Below, piece after piece: positions 1 through 5,265 of a DNA stretch of 5,928 bases. The stretch is taken from the NCBI GenBank assembly GCA_030640865.1, contig DAOWIP010000067.1:1-5928 (forward strand), written 5' to 3'. The translations under genes and the position numbers were made by a program. Positions within the stretch are counted from its first letter, which is position 1. Each line of letters opens with the position of its first letter. Source of the stretch: Sedimentisphaerales bacterium. GTDB lineage: Bacteria; Planctomycetota; Phycisphaerae; Sedimentisphaerales; SM23-30. The notes beneath the pieces are model-generated. The model made no database searches. It saw nothing but the letters and a program-made list of their open reading frames with translations, and was not told the DNA's origin.

Positions 1-18
1 ATTTTTTAGCGGTTCTAA

Positions 19-36
19 ATTACCTATATTACCTAA
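19..36. repeat. two tandem copies of a 9-mer (ATTACCTAT / ATTACCTAA)
   Basis: ATTACCTAT is followed at once by ATTACCTAA, eight of nine bases identical. It lies in AT-rich non-coding DNA at the left edge. It could be a direct-repeat binding site or chance in AT-rich sequence; nothing else supports a function. Confidence 0.3.
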
Positions 37-51
37 TCGCTACAGACATAT

Positions 52-76
52 CCCCCAAAAGGGGTAGTTTTCTTCT
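52..76 (+). terminator. possible weak intrinsic terminator of an upstream gene
   Basis: A CCCC-AAAA-GGGG hairpin (arms 53-56 and 61-64) is followed after three bases by a T-rich run, TTTTCTTCT. The stem is only four G-C pairs, so termination would be weak. If real, it ends a gene lying left of the window and separates it from the chaperonin operon. Confidence 0.3.
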
Positions 77-125
77 GACTCCTCTGCGAAAAATAAGCAC
101 TTACGTCAATTATATTTCATATTCC

Positions 126-137
126 AGATTATAATCT
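126..137. promoter_or_regulatory. perfect 12-bp palindrome AGATTATAATCT containing a TATAAT hexamer
   Basis: AGATTA is followed directly by its reverse complement TAATCT. The centre contains an exact TATAAT (130-135), but no acceptable -35 hexamer lies 16-18 bases upstream. It could be an operator or a -10 element without a good -35; the next gene on the plus strand starts more than 330 bases further on. Confidence 0.3.
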
Positions 138-149
138 ATACTCTACCTA

Positions 150-265
150 TGTCCTGTCAGCTTGGCAGAAGAACGCCCTGTTCATACGCATTTTGACAGA
201 GTCGCGGTACGAGCTTTTGAGTAACAGCGCTATTGGCGGGGGCATTTGTCAAAGAAAAAGACAGG
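150..265. promoter_or_regulatory. dyad-rich candidate enhancer (activator-binding) region
   Basis: Recurring CTGTCA-type half sites are visible: CTGTCA-GCT-TGGCAG (154-168, one mismatch between arms), TGACAG (194-199), and TGTC-N9-GACA (247-263, extending to GACAGG at 265). A separate dyad GAAC-N5-GTTC sits at 171-183. They are centred roughly 150-240 bases upstream of the predicted sigma-54 start near 404, about the distance at which enhancer-binding activators of sigma-54 usually bind. A TAACTTCTTGTAT stretch (281-293) resembles the IHF consensus with two mismatches and lies between them and the promoter. The grouping is inference; no known activator site is matched exactly (NifA sites are TGT-N10-ACA, here the spacing is 11). 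Confidence 0.4.
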
Positions 266-376
266 CTGGTAAGCAATGCGTAACTTCTTGTATAGCAAAC
301 AATAATACAAATATATTAACTCACTGTTTCGATCCTGTTCCTTTATCTACATAGTCAATTCATCGACAATTCATAA

Positions 377-392
377 CTGGCACGAGCTTTGC
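377..392 (+). promoter_or_regulatory. sigma-54 (RpoN) -24/-12 promoter
   Basis: The sequence CTGGCACG-AGCT-TTGC matches the sigma-54 consensus YTGGCACG-N4-TTGC at every specified base. The invariant GG (379-380) and GC (391-392) are exactly ten bases apart; only the weakly conserved W after TTGC is missed (G). Transcription would start near 403-404, leaving a leader of about 67-73 bases before the receiver gene. Sigma-54 promoters are silent without an ATP-hydrolysing enhancer-binding protein, and dyads suited to such a protein lie upstream. No good sigma-70 promoter was found closer to the gene. It probably drives receiver-groES-groEL as one transcript. Confidence 0.8.
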
Positions 393-470
393 GAATTAGC
401 AGTTTGGTAAAGTGTTTCTATGTACCGACGACCGGCAGATTGGACGGAAGTATTTGATTGATAGTGGATT

Positions 471-896
471 ATGGCAATGACGCAACGACTTTCACAACCG
501 GTTAATGTCAATGTTTTGATTGGCAATACCGACTGGGCTTGGCCGCAGGCAGTGGAACAGATATTCCGGCCATGCGGTATAAACGCCTTAGTTGCAAATA
601 CTTCCGACGAAATGGTGCGGGTTATCGACAATAATAAGATACACCTGGCGTTACTGGATATGGCGTTCGATGAACTTACCGGGATTCAGACCTTGGAGAT
701 CATCCGCAAGCATGATCGGTTGCTGCCCTGTATCCTTCTGGCCCGCCATATCGACCAGCGTCTGCTGTCGGAGGCGTTGAGGCTGAACGCGTTTTCCGTG
801 ATGAGCAAGCCCGTGGAGATTAGCAGACTCCGCGAGCAGTTAAATCGTTTGTTTCTAAAGTATTACGCAAGCAATATGTTTGCGGACAAAGTGTAA
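471..896 (+). CDS. stand-alone response-regulator receiver-domain protein, degenerate active site
   Basis: This 141-residue protein is a single CheY-like receiver without an output domain. Visible elements are the phosphoacceptor Asp63 after beta-3 (HLALLDMAFDELTG), the conserved Lys113-Pro114 near the C-terminus (VMSKPVE), and a final amphipathic helix. It departs from the family in two places: the acidic pair after beta-1 is Asn19-Thr20 with only Asp21 left (VLIGNTD), and the switch Thr/Ser at the end of beta-4 is Ala91 (PCILLAR). It may bind Mg2+ poorly or signal by binding rather than by normal phosphorylation. Two starts are possible: ATG 471, or ATG 477, which is better spaced (8 bases) from a weak GTGGA. 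It lies downstream of the sigma-54 promoter and ends 27 bases before groES, so co-transcription is very likely. No sensor kinase is in the window. The receiver fold is fairly sure; its role is unknown. Confidence 0.85.
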   Translation: MAMTQRLSQPVNVNVLIGNTDWAWPQAVEQIFRPCGINALVANTSDEMVRVIDNNKIHLALLDMAFDELTGIQTLEIIRKHDRLLPCILLARHIDQRLLSEALRLNAFSVMSKPVEISRLREQLNRLFLKYYASNMFADKV

Positions 897-907
897 TTTA
901 CCACGAA

Positions 908-912
908 AGGAG
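908..912 (+). promoter_or_regulatory. ribosome binding site deciding the groES start
   Basis: AGGAG (within AAAGGAG) lies only 2 bases before ATG 915 but 11 bases before ATG 924. The groEL site in the same operon has exactly the same 11-base spacing, and 2 bases is too close for initiation, so ATG 924 is preferred. Confidence 0.65.
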
Positions 913-923
913 TAATGTCAAAA

Positions 924-1208
924 ATGAAGATTAGGCCATTAGCAGATAAAATACTCATCAAAAGAGTGGAGGCCCGGACCGTAACCAAGGGCGGGATTGT
1001 CCTGCCGGAAGCCGCCAGGGAAAAACCCCGACGCGGCAAAGTAATCGCGCTCGGTGATGGAAAGCTGCTTGACAGCGGTGAAAGGGCGGAATTTGAGGTC
1101 AAGGTCGGCGACGAAGTTCTGTTCAGCTCTTACGGCGGGACAGAAATCAAAGTTGACGGCGAAGAAATGATGATTATGGAAGAATCAGACATATTGGCTG
1201 TTCTATAA
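924..1208 (+). CDS. groES: co-chaperonin GroES (10 kDa chaperonin, Cpn10)
   Basis: GroES forms a seven-subunit lid that closes the GroEL cavity in the cytoplasm when ATP is bound. From ATG 924 it has 94 residues, the usual family length. In order: the N-terminal strand [14 protein letters not shown], the mobile loop with the GroEL-contacting GGIVLP motif (about residues 22-27), the roof-loop region around DGKLLDSGE, and the conserved C-terminal half [17 protein letters not shown] followed by EESDILAVL. An in-frame ATG at 915 would add Met-Ser-Lys, but its distance from the ribosome binding site is unsuitable. It sits between the receiver gene (27-base gap) and groEL (74-base gap) as part of one operon. 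No promoter of its own is visible in the short upstream gap, so expression probably depends on the sigma-54 promoter at 377-392. The family assignment is certain. Confidence 0.97.
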   Translation: MKIRPLADKILIKRVEARTVTKGGIVLPEAAREKPRRGKVIALGDGKLLDSGERAEFEVKVGDEVLFSSYGGTEIKVDGEEMMIMEESDILAVL

Positions 1209-1266
1209 TAACGCCGGCGACAAAACCTCTAAGGTACTTGAAAATACGTATCACCTACTTTCCATA

Positions 1267-1271
1267 AGGAG
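1267..1271 (+). promoter_or_regulatory. groEL ribosome binding site
   Basis: AGGAG precedes ATG 1283 by 11 bases (1272-1282). The same spacing is used by the preferred groES start, which suggests a shared habit of this operon. Confidence 0.75.
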
Positions 1272-1282
1272 AAAGATAAACA

Positions 1283-2914
1283 ATGGCAGCGAAAAAAATC
1301 ATATTCAATAATGAGGCACGAGAAGCAGTGCGTGCCGGGGTCAGGCAGTTGGCCAAGGCGGTTAAAGTAACTCTGGGACCAGCGGGCAGAAATGTCGTTA
1401 TAGAAAAGTCGTTCGGCTCTCCGACCGTTACCAAAGACGGCGTAACCGTGGCCAAGGAAATCGAACTGGAAGACGCCTGCGAAAACATCGGTGCGCAAAT
1501 GGTTAAAGAAGTGGCCTCGAAAACGTCCAACGCGGCCGGCGACGGAACCACTACCGCAACTGTTCTGGCCGAAAGCATCTTCGAAGAAGGCCTGAAAAAC
1601 GTTGTGGCCGGCGCCAACCCGACCGAACTGAAACGCGGTATTGATAAAGCCGTTGCAGCAGTGGTTGAAACTCTTCAGAAAATGAGTATTTCAGTCGATT
1701 CCAGCAAACAAATAGCACAAGTCGGTACCTGTGCAGCCAACCAGAACAGCAATGTCGGCAAGATGATCTCCCAGGCTATGGACAAAGTCGGTAAAGACGG
1801 CGTCATCACCATCGAAGAAGGCAAGACATTAGAGACGGCAGTGGAACTGGTGGAAGGTATGCAGTTCGACAAAGGCTATCTCTCGCCACACTTCGTAACA
1901 AATATGGAAAACATGACCGTTGAAATGGAAAAGCCGTTCATTTTGATTAACGAAAAGAAGATATCTTCAGTAAAAGATATTGTTCCGATCCTTGAAAAAA
2001 TCGCGCAGGCGGGCCGGCCGATTCTGATCATCGCGGAAGACGTCGATGGCGAAGCACTGGCAACACTGGTAGTAAATAAATTACGCGGTACCCTGCCGTG
2101 CGTCGCGGTAAAGGCGCCGGGCTTCGGCGATCGGCGAAAAGCTATGCTGCAGGATATAGCCATCCTGACCGGAGGCCAGGCAATCTCCGAAGAACTCGGC
2201 ATCCAATTGGACAGCATCGACATCAAGGACCTGGGCCAGGCTAAAAAAATAATTATCGATAAAGACAATACCACGATTATCGAAGGTGCCGGCTCGACAG
2301 ACGATATTAAAGGCCGAATCGATCAGATCAAAAAAGAGATCGATATTAACACCAGCGATTACGACCGCGAGAAACTGCAGGAAAGACTGGCTAAACTGGC
2401 CGGCGGTGTGGCGCAAATCAACGTGGGAGCGGCTACGGAAGCAGAGATGAAAGAAAGAAAGGCACTCGTGGAAGACGCACTGCACGCCTGCCGAGCAGCA
2501 GTCGAAGAAGGTATCCTTCCCGGAGGCGGTGTGGCGATGCTGCGGACGCTGGAAGCGCTGGATAAAGTACGAGCGACCGGCGACGAAAAAGTCGGAGTTG
2601 ATATTATACGCCGTGCCATATCGGCACCGATCAAACAATTAGCCGCAAACGCCGGACTCGAAGGAGCTATCGTAGCCCAAAAAGTTATCGAAGGCAGCGA
2701 AGGCAATCCGAACTTCGGCTATGACATAATGAGGGAAAAATACGGCGATCTGATGGAATTCGGTGTTATCGTGCCGACTAAAGTGGAACGCACCGCACTG
2801 CAAAACGGTGCTTCAATCGCCGGACTGCTGCTTACGACCGATGCGTTAGTGTCGGAAATACCGGAAAAGAAAGAAGCAGCACCAGCTATGCCGCCCGGCG
2901 GCGGGATGTATTAA
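1283..2914 (+). CDS. groEL: chaperonin GroEL (60 kDa chaperonin, Cpn60)
   Basis: This is the ATP-driven folding chaperonin, a double ring of 14 subunits capped by GroES in the cytoplasm. The protein is full length, 543 residues against 548 in E. coli. Landmarks in E. coli numbering are intact: TLGP 30-33, Asp52, the nucleotide loop GDGTTTAT with Asp87, the apical-domain stretch GYLSPHF near 198-204, catalytic Asp398, and the family signature [12 protein letters not shown] at 405-416. Two things differ. The equatorial motif usually ILDPTKV is VIVPTKV, putting Val497 where E. coli has the ribose-contacting Asp495, and the adenine-contacting Asn-Ala (479-480) region reads GYDIM. The C-terminal tail is PPGGGMY rather than a long GGM repeat. 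It is the last gene of the receiver-groES-groEL operon and is followed by repeats and a strong terminator. Neither CIRCE nor a usable heat-shock promoter was found. Identity is certain; whether it is the main housekeeping copy or a specialised one cannot be told here. Confidence 0.99.
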   Translation: MAAKKIIFNNEAREAVRAGVRQLAKAVKVTLGPAGRNVVIEKSFGSPTVTKDGVTVAKEIELEDACENIGAQMVKEVASKTSNAAGDGTTTATVLAESIFEEGLKNVVAGANPTELKRGIDKAVAAVVETLQKMSISVDSSKQIAQVGTCAANQNSNVGKMISQAMDKVGKDGVITIEEGKTLETAVELVEGMQFDKGYLSPHFVTNMENMTVEMEKPFILINEKKISSVKDIVPILEKIAQAGRPILIIAEDVDGEALATLVVNKLRGTLPCVAVKAPGFGDRRKAMLQDIAILTGGQAISEELGIQLDSIDIKDLGQAKKIIIDKDNTTIIEGAGSTDDIKGRIDQIKKEIDINTSDYDREKLQERLAKLAGGVAQINVGAATEAEMKERKALVEDALHACRAAVEEGILPGGGVAMLRTLEALDKVRATGDEKVGVDIIRRAISAPIKQLAANAGLEGAIVAQKVIEGSEGNPNFGYDIMREKYGDLMEFGVIVPTKVERTALQNGASIAGLLLTTDALVSEIPEKKEAAPAMPPGGGMY

Positions 2915-2947
2915 GTGAGTTGTGAGTGACGAGTTGTGAGTGGTGAG
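2915..2947. repeat. heptamer tandem repeat, 4.7 copies, directly after the groEL stop codon
   Basis: The units read GTGAGTT, GTGAGTG, ACGAGTT, GTGAGTG, GTGAG, beginning at the base after TAA. The unit is seven bases, but it is outside the coding frame. Reverse-complement runs of the CTCACAA/CTCACCA type are, from memory, common between genes in planctomycete-like and some other environmental genomes. No function is evident. Confidence 0.8.
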
Positions 2948-2985
2948 AAAGACAAAATTCAGAATATAGAAGAAAAGAATGTTTT

Positions 2986-3018
2986 TGCCACGAATGAATC
3001 CGAATTTACACGAATAAA
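2986..3018. repeat. CACGAAT-type repeat with 10-bp periodicity
   Basis: CGAAT occurs at 2991, 3001 and 3011, exactly ten bases apart, in the context GCCACGAAT, CCGAATTTA and CACGAATAAA. It resembles small interspersed GCCACGAATTACACGAAT-like repeats remembered from environmental bacterial genomes; that resemblance is from memory. The 10-bp period equals about one helical turn. Confidence 0.65.
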
Positions 3019-3043
3019 ATAATGGTTGTAAGTTAGTCAGAAT

Positions 3044-3065
3044 GGTGCGATACATCGCACCCTAC
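3044..3065 (-). repeat. palindromic mini-repeat, GTAGG + GGTGCGAT/ATCGCACC hairpin
   Basis: On the plus strand GGTGCGAT (3044-3051) and ATCGCACC (3054-3061) form a perfect 8-bp inverted repeat around AC. Read on the minus strand the hairpin is preceded by GTAG. It has no T-tract, so it is not an obvious terminator. The form GTAGGGTGCG...CGCACC resembles widespread interspersed palindromic repeats (from memory). Confidence 0.65.
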
Positions 3066-3087
3066 TTAACAATTTGTAGAAAAAGTA

Positions 3088-3127
3088 AAAGGGCCGATGG
3101 GATTAACTTCCCATCGGCCCTTTCTTA
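3088..3127. terminator. strong bidirectional intrinsic terminator
   Basis: GGGCCGATGGG (3091-3101) pairs perfectly with CCCATCGGCCC (3110-3120) across an 8-base loop, and flanking AAA/TTT extends the stem to 14 pairs. On the plus strand it is followed by TTTCTTATTT; on the minus strand by TTTTACTTTTT. It lies between the converging groEL and symporter units, so it can end both. No competing terminator is seen closer to either gene. Confidence 0.92.
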
Positions 3128-3199
3128 TTTGTAAGCGTTCACACTTTTGAGATATATCAATTTTCAATCAGGCCATACGGGACTAAAATACACAGGAGG

Positions 3200-3254
3200 A
3201 CTGGTTTCCCAGTGATAAATCGCTGGGCTATTATCTTATGTCTCTACGGGACTT
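3200..3254. repeat. two-hairpin structured element (possible interspersed repeat or RNA motif)
   Basis: Hairpin 1 is CCCAGTGAT-AA-ATCGCTGGG (3208-3227): nine pairs, one of them a G-T wobble. Hairpin 2 is GTCTC-TAC-GGGAC (3240-3252): five pairs with one T-G wobble. A 12-base AT-rich linker joins them. The wobble pairs keep both stems intact, as expected if structure is selected or the copy has drifted. Neither hairpin has a T-tract. It resembles dispersed non-coding repeats with an ATAAATCGCTGGGCTAT core, from memory only. Confidence 0.55.
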
Positions 3255-3279
3255 GTAAGTCATCCACCTCTTTGCTTTC

Positions 3280-3300
3280 GGCAAACAAGTTTGCCTACAG
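3280..3300 (-). repeat. second GTA-preceded palindrome, GGCAAAC/GTTTGCC
   Basis: GGCAAAC (3280-3286) and GTTTGCC (3289-3295) form a perfect 7-bp inverted repeat around AA. On the minus strand it is preceded by CTGTA, so it has the same arrangement and orientation as the palindrome at 3044-3065. It lies in the 3' untranslated region of the symporter transcript; no T-tract follows. Confidence 0.6.
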
Positions 3301-3355
3301 CAAAAAGGCGCCACCCATCCAAAAGCTCAAGACCACTGTAATTCCTTTGACCCCT

Positions 3356-5152
3356 TTAATTCTTCAGCAGTATGAGCATTATCCCGAGTAAGGCCAGGCA
3401 GATACCCAATGCTATTAGAAAACCTACCCAAGACTGCCGAGACGGCTTCATTATGAACAGCCCACCGGCCGTAAGCCAGCGTTTTGATGGAGGCACCGCC
3501 TGGTCGAGGGGAAGATTGAGCTTTTCTTCTTCTCCGATGGGTACATATATTTTCCTGAAGAATTTCTCGATGACCTGTGGGTCAGGTGGGTTGGTGAGCA
3601 GGCTTCCGATGATTCCGCCAAGTACCCCCGCAGCCATTGGCAACCCGATCGTATATTCACGTGACATCGACAAAGTATAGCGAGTAACAATAAAAGTAAT
3701 CGCTGCCAAAATGGTACATGTGAACATTCCCGCGGAGTTCATTCTTCGCCAGAGAATACCCATCGCTGTTGTAATGCCCAGGAACGCCATGATATTGAAA
3801 TAATCCAGGATCGCTGTTACCAGGTCCTTTCGCATCAGGATGGCCGCTATCAGGGCGGCTGTTATAACCAGCACTCCTACTACCCGTGTCACTTTCAGGG
3901 TTCGTGCTTCCGTGGCTTTTGGGTTGATGTAAACTTTATAGATATTCTGAGAGAAAAGACCGGCCACGGTAACCTGGACGGCGTCACCGGTTGACATGGC
4001 CGCGGCCATAACGCAGGCGAGCATCAGCCCCTGCAGAGCCGGAGGCAGCAGTGCCCGCACCGAATCGCCGAACGCGGCATCCGGATGTACGACGGATTGA
4101 CTCTTGAGAAGATATGTAAGCCAGCACAGTCCCAGCACACACCAACCAATAGTGCAAAAGCGTTTCAGGATATTTCCATAACAAAAACCCATACGGCCTT
4201 CCCACTCTGTTCGCCCCGCTGCGCAGACCGTCATCAAATGCGTCTGCGCCATCATGCATATTGGGGCATTGACGCACAGAAGGATAACAACCCATAAATT
4301 AAACATTTTTGGGTCGAATATTCTCAAGTAGTTCGTGTTCTGCGTGCTCATTGCGGTAAGCGTTTCTCGTATTCCGGTTAAACCACCTATCATGCCCTTG
4401 TAGTTCATTGCCGCAGGTATTGCCAGAACAGAAAGAAGTATAATCATCAATCCCTGGACCATATCCGTCCGAATAGCGGCGATGATACCGCCCCAGTAGC
4501 CGTATATTACAAAGATCAATGTTGTTAATATAATAATCCCAAAAAACCATATTTCGCTTTCGCGGTATGTTATTTGGGATGAATTTTGTTGCTGTATATT
4601 ATTTGTAACAGCAGTACTGCCGGCCGCCTTCGCCGACGTCTCGCCGGAAGCAGTATCTGATTTATGCGTTTGCACAACAGAACTTTCCTGGACGGCCTTG
4701 CCCATCATTCCTTGTACGGTGCGGGTGGTCGCCAGCATGGCGCTGGCCAAATATATTATCATTCCAATAGTGGCTACGATAATATAGAGTATGCACGAGG
4801 CCTTACTGTAGCGTTCCTGGAAAAAATCGGCCATTGTCAGGCATCGCATCCGTCGCACGACCGGCGCTATGAGCCAGTAGAACGGTGTGCCGAACATCCA
4901 CATCCATGAGACCCAAATGCCGGAAGCACCGCTTGAGACGGTTTTGCTTATAACGCCGGCGGCATCACCGGGGTTGGTGCCTGCGCCAAAAGAGTGCATG
5001 ATCATCATGCTCACACCAAATTGACGATTGCCCAGCAGGAAGCCTTCCTGGTTACTGATACTACGTTTGCTCCACCAGCCCACAAGAAGCATGCCGGCAA
5101 AATAAACGAGCAATACTATCCAGATAACATAGTTTAATCCGAGAAACTCCAT
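3356..5152 (-). CDS. sodium:solute symporter family (SSS) transporter
   Basis: This is a cytoplasmic-membrane transporter that imports a small solute with sodium; the substrate is not readable. The 598 residues hold about 13 hydrophobic segments, starting at residues 8-28 and ending at 574-596. Family marks are the early unwound-helix region HSFGAGTNPGD (53-63), GYWGGIIAAIRTDMVQG (218-234), and ACVMAAAMSTGDAV (379-392), whose Ser387-Thr388 match the Na2-site Ser/Thr pair of PutP and vSGLT. Residues about 152-200, between segments 4 and 5, form a Ser/Thr/Gln-rich hydrophilic insertion. A cytosolic stretch rich in charged residues (about 523-570) precedes the last segment. ATG 5152 is chosen because a modest AAAGG lies 9 bases upstream on the minus strand. 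It follows the URO-D-like gene in the same direction with a gap of 108 bases, so they are probably one operon, ending at the terminator 3088-3123. Confidence 0.95.
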   Translation of the reverse strand: MEFLGLNYVIWIVLLVYFAGMLLVGWWSKRSISNQEGFLLGNRQFGVSMMIMHSFGAGTNPGDAAGVISKTVSSGASGIWVSWMWMFGTPFYWLIAPVVRRMRCLTMADFFQERYSKASCILYIIVATIGMIIYLASAMLATTRTVQGMMGKAVQESSVVQTHKSDTASGETSAKAAGSTAVTNNIQQQNSSQITYRESEIWFFGIIILTTLIFVIYGYWGGIIAAIRTDMVQGLMIILLSVLAIPAAMNYKGMIGGLTGIRETLTAMSTQNTNYLRIFDPKMFNLWVVILLCVNAPICMMAQTHLMTVCAAGRTEWEGRMGFCYGNILKRFCTIGWCVLGLCWLTYLLKSQSVVHPDAAFGDSVRALLPPALQGLMLACVMAAAMSTGDAVQVTVAGLFSQNIYKVYINPKATEARTLKVTRVVGVLVITAALIAAILMRKDLVTAILDYFNIMAFLGITTAMGILWRRMNSAGMFTCTILAAITFIVTRYTLSMSREYTIGLPMAAGVLGGIIGSLLTNPPDPQVIEKFFRKIYVPIGEEEKLNLPLDQAVPPSKRWLTAGGLFIMKPSRQSWVGFLIALGICLALLGIMLILLKN

Positions 5153-5157
5153 TGTTT

Positions 5158-5265
5158 TCAGCCTTTACTGCAGATTTGGAAAATGCAAACTAATATTGAT
5201 GCGGCCGCTAAAAGTCCAAAAAGCGGTCCCCATACTCCAAACTCGATTTTGACGTTTGCGTCAAT
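5158..5265 (-). CDS. possible 35-residue single-span membrane peptide with ATT start
   Basis: An open frame on the minus strand fills almost the whole gap between the URO-D-like gene and the symporter. It encodes a polar N-terminus (DANVKIEFG), one hydrophobic stretch of about 20 residues (VWGPLFGLLAAA followed by SILVCIF) and a QICSKG end, as expected of a small membrane protein. Its TGA lies five bases before the symporter ATG. No ATG, GTG or TTG is in frame; the best start is ATT at 5265, which overlaps the URO-D-like stop as ATTGA, with a weak GAG five bases upstream. ATT is a known rare start (infC). Small subunits beside SSS transporters are known (the YhdT/PanF and DUF4212 types), but no such family is recognised here. 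It could also be a decayed gene or chance. Confidence 0.4.
   Translation of the reverse strand: MDANVKIEFGVWGPLFGLLAAASILVCIFQICSKG
5249..5264. promoter_or_regulatory. hairpin over the URO-D-like stop codon
   Basis: TTGACG (5249-5254) and CGTCAA (5259-5264) form a perfect six-pair stem with a four-base loop. On the minus-strand transcript the TGA stop of the URO-D-like gene, and most of the possible ATT start of the small frame, lie inside the stem. No T-tract follows on the minus strand, so it is more likely a translation- or processing-level element than a terminator. It may also be chance. Confidence 0.4.

Noticed and set aside
171..183. LexA/SOS box GAAC-N5-GTTC
   Set aside because: The Gram-positive-type LexA box is CGAAC-N4-GTTCG; the spacing and outer bases differ. 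Kept only as one dyad of the regulatory region.
193..222. TTGACA as a sigma-70 -35 box
   Set aside because: No acceptable -10 hexamer lies 16-18 bases downstream (the bases read TTTGAG).
288..317. TTGTAT-N18-TATATT as a sigma-70 promoter
   Set aside because: The -10 is good (five of six) but the -35 matches only three of six in a very AT-rich stretch; the sigma-54 site is far better.
396..420. CIRCE-like (HrcA operator) sequence TTAGCAGTT ... AAGTGTTTC near the predicted transcript start
   Set aside because: The left arm matches CIRCE at seven of nine bases, but the right arm matches at only about five of nine and the spacer is about six bases instead of nine.
371..631. Open frames on the strand opposite the receiver gene and the chaperonin genes (for example 371-631 and 2081-2638 minus)
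   Set aside because: They are shadows of strongly supported genes, show no recognisable domain and lack ribosome binding sites.
1237..1267. Sigma-32-like promoter before groEL: CTTGAAA, 16 bases, TTCCAT
   Set aside because: The -35 is perfect but the -10 is poor, and the start point would fall at or after the ribosome binding site at 1267-1271, so groEL could not be translated from it.
3297..3355. Short frame on the minus strand after the symporter stop, ending in a MGGAFLL-like peptide
   Set aside because: Very short, no ribosome binding site, and it runs into the repeat-containing 3' region.
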